DNA of 8,133 nucleotides from Candidatus Omnitrophota bacterium (lineage in GTDB: Bacteria; Omnitrophota; 4484-213): contig DAOWKH010000055.1 in assembly GCA_030639955.1 (NCBI GenBank), forward strand, positions 1 to 8,133. Reading direction: 5' to 3'. Below the pieces are notes generated by a model, which saw nothing but the letters and a program-made list of their open reading frames with translations, did not search any database and was not told the origin of the DNA. This document shows, one piece after another, positions 6,598-8,133 of the stretch; position 1 is the first letter of the stretch, and every line of letters starts with the position of its first letter. A program made the position numbers and the translations under genes.

Positions 6598-6606
6598 ATA
6601 AAACAG

Positions 6607-6683
6607 TGCGGGGTGGAGCAGCCTGGAAGCTCGTTAGGCCCATAACCTAAAGGTCAGAGGTTCAAATCCTCTCCCCGCTACCA
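6607..6683 (+). tRNA. Initiator tRNA-Met (anticodon CAU), CCA encoded
   Basis: A complete 77-nt cloverleaf starts translation as fMet-tRNA. The acceptor stem pairs GCGGGG (6608-6613) with CCCCGC (6673-6678), followed by A73 and an encoded CCA. The D stem GAGC/GCTC has the A11:U24 pair typical of bacterial initiators, and the D loop AGCCTGGAA is initiator-like. The anticodon stem is TTAGG/CCTAA, with loop CCCATAA and anticodon CAT at 6641-6643. The T arm is AGAGG-TTCAAAT-CCTCT. Position 1 is T and 72 is T, so there is no 1:72 Watson-Crick pair, as expected of an initiator, although E. coli uses C1:A72. Two further departures are A29:U41 where most bacteria have a third G:C pair, and C33 where U33 is almost universal. 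The overall sequence closely follows E. coli tRNA-fMet and not elongator tRNA-Met. Confidence 0.96.
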
Positions 6684-6717
6684 ACTTCATAGTTTACCTA
6701 CCCCAATTTTCCTCCCC

Positions 6718-6739
6718 AACAAAACTCCCTTGTTTTTTT
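6718..6739 (+). terminator. Weak terminator-like hairpin after the tRNA
   Basis: AACAA (6718-6722) pairs with TTGTT (6730-6734) around a 7-nt loop, and the T tract runs on to 6739. The stem is short with a single G:C pair, so stability alone argues against it. Its position 35 bases past a tRNA and its long T-run argue for it. Confidence 0.35.
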
Positions 6740-6759
6740 AACTTTTTGAAATTTTACAT

Positions 6760-6817
6760 TTTGATTTTTGATATTTGATTTTTGATTTCCGACGAACGAG
6801 CGTAGCGAATGAGGAGG
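6760..6817 (+). repeat. Heptad tandem repeat plus GC-rich repeat carrying the dnaE ribosome site
   Basis: TTTGATT-type heptads occur four times in exact 7-bp register (6760, 6767, 6774, 6781), with one changed base (TTTGATA in the second copy). They are followed by a GC-richer segment, CGACGAACGAGCGTAGCGAA, then TGAGGAGG. AGGAGG (6812-6817) is a full Shine-Dalgarno core but lies only 2 nt from the dnaE ATG, unusually close. The GC-rich segment uses the same CGAGCG, GCGAA and AATGAG words as the complement of 658-678 in the ispD-downstream element. I see no convincing promoter between the tRNA and dnaE. Confidence 0.55.
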
Positions 6818-6819
6818 TT

Positions 6820-8133
6820 ATGACCCACGCAAATTTTGCCCACCTTCATGTTCATAGCCAATATAGTCTTCTTGATGGCGCCTCTAAACTTCCTGATTTA
6901 ATCAAGAGAAATATAGAGTTAAAATTTCCGGCTATTGCCATTACTGACCACGGAAATATGTTTGGCGCAATTGAGTTTTATCAGGAGGCAATGAAACAGG
7001 GGATAAAGCCAATAATTGGTTATGAGGCCTATCTCGCTCCTGAAAGCAGATTCAGCCGAGATCCAGAAGTAGAAAAGAGAGGAAGGAAACATCTCACTTT
7101 ATTGGTAAAAGACCTAAAAGGATATAAAAATTTGGTCAAACTCGCCACAGCGGCTTATTTAGAAGGTTTTTATTATAAACCGAGGATAGACAAGGAGATT
7201 TTATCGCAATATTCGGAAGGACTTATTGCCCTCAGTGGCTGCCTGCACGGAGAGATTCCGCATTATATTCTCAGTAATCAGATTGATAAAGCAAAAAAAG
7301 CGATTGCCGATTTTCAGGACATATTCGGGAAAGAGAATTTTTATTTGGAGCTTCAAGACCAATTAATCCCTGAGCAAAAAAAGATAAATAGAGAATTGAT
7401 TAAAATAGCAGAGGAGATGAATATAGAATTAGTAGCTACAAATGATGTGCATTATTTAGATAGGGCTGATAGCTACAGCCATGAAATCCTCCTCTGCATT
7501 CAAACCCAAACTACTTTAGATGACCCTAAAAGAATGAAATTTTCCACTAATGAATTTTATTTAAAAAGCGAAGAAGAAATGCGAGCTTTGTTTTCCGAAA
7601 TTCCTTCTGCTTTGACTAATACGCTAAAGATTGTCAACAAATGCAACCTCGAGCTTGATTTCAGTAAAAAGTATATGCCTGTTTTTTCTCTCACCCAAGG
7701 TTCAACAGATAAGGAATATCTTAGCGAACTCTGCCGGCAAAGATTAAAAGAAAGGTTTAAAGAAGTTCACCCTGTTAAATCCCTGCCTGCCGGCAGGCAG
7801 GCGCCAGGCGGAATTCGCCGAGGCGAATTATTTAACAGGGTAAAAGAAGAAGTTATCCAAAGAATGGAGCAAGAGTTAAAAATAATTGAAGAGTCCGGTT
7901 ATGCATCTTACTTTCTTATTGTGCAGGATTTTATTAATTTTGCTAAAAAAAATAATATTAGCGTTGGACCCGGCCGGGGTTCTGCCGCAGGAAGTTTATT
8001 TGCTTATATTTTAGGAATAACCGATATCAATCCTTTGAAATATAATCTTTTGTTTGAAAGATTTTTGAACTACGAGCGGATAACAATGCCGGATATTGAT
8101 ATTGATTTTTGTTATCAGCGCAGGGATGAAGTA
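6820..8133 (+). CDS. dnaE: DNA polymerase III alpha subunit, N-terminal part (3' end outside window)
   Basis: DnaE is the catalytic subunit of the replicative polymerase and extends DNA at the fork. The ATG at 6820 leads 438 codons, open to the window end; full DnaE is usually over 1,100 residues. The PHP domain opens with AHLHVHSQYSLLDG (7-20), then ITDHGNMFGAIEFY (41-54) and NDVHYL. Its metal-binding His and Asp residues look retained, as in DnaE with an active-type PHP domain. The polymerase palm begins with GPGRGSAAGS (383-392) and the catalytic PDIDIDF (424-430), where Asp425 and Asp427 correspond to E. coli Asp401 and Asp403. Between RLKERFKEV and EEVIQRMEQELKIIEESGY, about 25 residues (roughly 318-342, with LPAGRQAPGGIRRGE) come from a palindromic insertion. 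The start fits the family N-terminus, and the in-frame TTG at 6775 would only add repeat-coded residues. Confidence 0.96.
   Translation, partial: MTHANFAHLHVHSQYSLLDGASKLPDLIKRNIELKFPAIAITDHGNMFGAIEFYQEAMKQGIKPIIGYEAYLAPESRFSRDPEVEKRGRKHLTLLVKDLKGYKNLVKLATAAYLEGFYYKPRIDKEILSQYSEGLIALSGCLHGEIPHYILSNQIDKAKKAIADFQDIFGKENFYLELQDQLIPEQKKINRELIKIAEEMNIELVATNDVHYLDRADSYSHEILLCIQTQTTLDDPKRMKFSTNEFYLKSEEEMRALFSEIPSALTNTLKIVNKCNLELDFSKKYMPVFSLTQGSTDKEYLSELCRQRLKERFKEVHPVKSLPAGRQAPGGIRRGELFNRVKEEVIQRMEQELKIIEESGYASYFLIVQDFINFAKKNNISVGPGRGSAAGSLFAYILGITDINPLKYNLLFERFLNYERITMPDIDIDFCYQRRDEV
7769..7841 (+). repeat. 73-bp three-stem palindromic element inserted in frame in dnaE
   Basis: Perfect 12-bp arms ACCCTGTTAAAT (7769-7780) and ATTTAACAGGGT (7830-7841) enclose two further palindromes. 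One is a perfect 20-bp palindrome, CCTGCCTGCCGGCAGGCAGG (7782-7801). The other is AATTCGCC-GA-GGCGAATT (7812-7829), an 8-bp stem around two bases. The whole can fold as a stem bearing two hairpins. AAAGAAG occurs just before it (7759-7765) and just after it (7843-7849), a possible 7-bp target duplication, though the local Lys/Glu codons make chance likely. The copies start 84 bases apart, a multiple of three, so the reading frame is kept. Confidence 0.85.

Noticed and set aside
6607..6683. Reading the CAU tRNA as elongator Met or Ile (lysidine) tRNA
   Set aside because: The 1:72 mismatch, A11:U24 and close match to tRNA-fMet through the D and variable arms mark it as the initiator despite C33.
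6746..6774. dnaE promoter TTGAAA with TGATAT
   Set aside because: The -10 matches only about three of six bases and lies in a low-complexity TTTGATT repeat, so the match is not above chance.

Overview
This AT-rich bacterial window holds six protein-coding genes (two cut by the window ends) and one tRNA, all on the + strand. In order they are the 3' part of ispD, a long gene for an unrecognised secreted protein, ispF, cysE, cysS, an initiator tRNA-Met, and the 5' third of dnaE. The order ispD-ispF-(gltX)-cysE-cysS is the one I know from Bacillus and relatives. Here gltX is absent and a roughly 3.2 kb block separates ispD from ispF. The AT-rich coding, the orphan exported protein and several GC-rich palindromic elements (two read through in frame inside cysS and dnaE) suggest an uncultured, metagenome-type lineage. 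Candidate phylum Omnitrophota is my best guess, from recalled resemblance only.

Layout. Positions 1-591 are ispD without its N-terminus, and its stop codon lies inside a 151-bp GC-rich inverted repeat (580-730). AT-rich DNA follows, then a strong sigma-70-type promoter (854-882) and a leader of about 257 nt with nested inverted repeats. Next comes the 843-residue protein (1146-3677) with an N-terminal signal peptide, followed by a GC-rich repeat (3691-3730) and a good intrinsic terminator (3750-3795). This block therefore looks like a self-contained transcription unit. Directly after it, an extended -10 promoter starts transcription almost on the ispF ATG, so ispF is probably translated from a leaderless mRNA. 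ispF and cysE overlap by 4 nt. A 114-bp inverted repeat of AAATCCCAA-type units separates cysE from cysS. The cysS stop codon lies inside the -35 box of a consensus promoter for the initiator tRNA. A weak terminator-like hairpin, a 4 x 7 bp TTTGATT tandem repeat and a GC-rich repeat that supplies the Shine-Dalgarno sequence precede dnaE.

Function. IspD and IspF act two steps apart in the MEP pathway of isoprenoid synthesis. CysE makes O-acetylserine for cysteine synthesis and CysS charges tRNA-Cys, so that pair links cysteine supply to its use in translation. The tRNA starts translation and DnaE is the replicative polymerase. The 843-residue protein has no function I can assign.

Most interesting signals: in-frame palindromic insertions in two essential genes, an initiator tRNA with an unusual 1:72 pair and C33, the leaderless ispF start, and the orphan secreted-protein unit splitting ispD from ispF.
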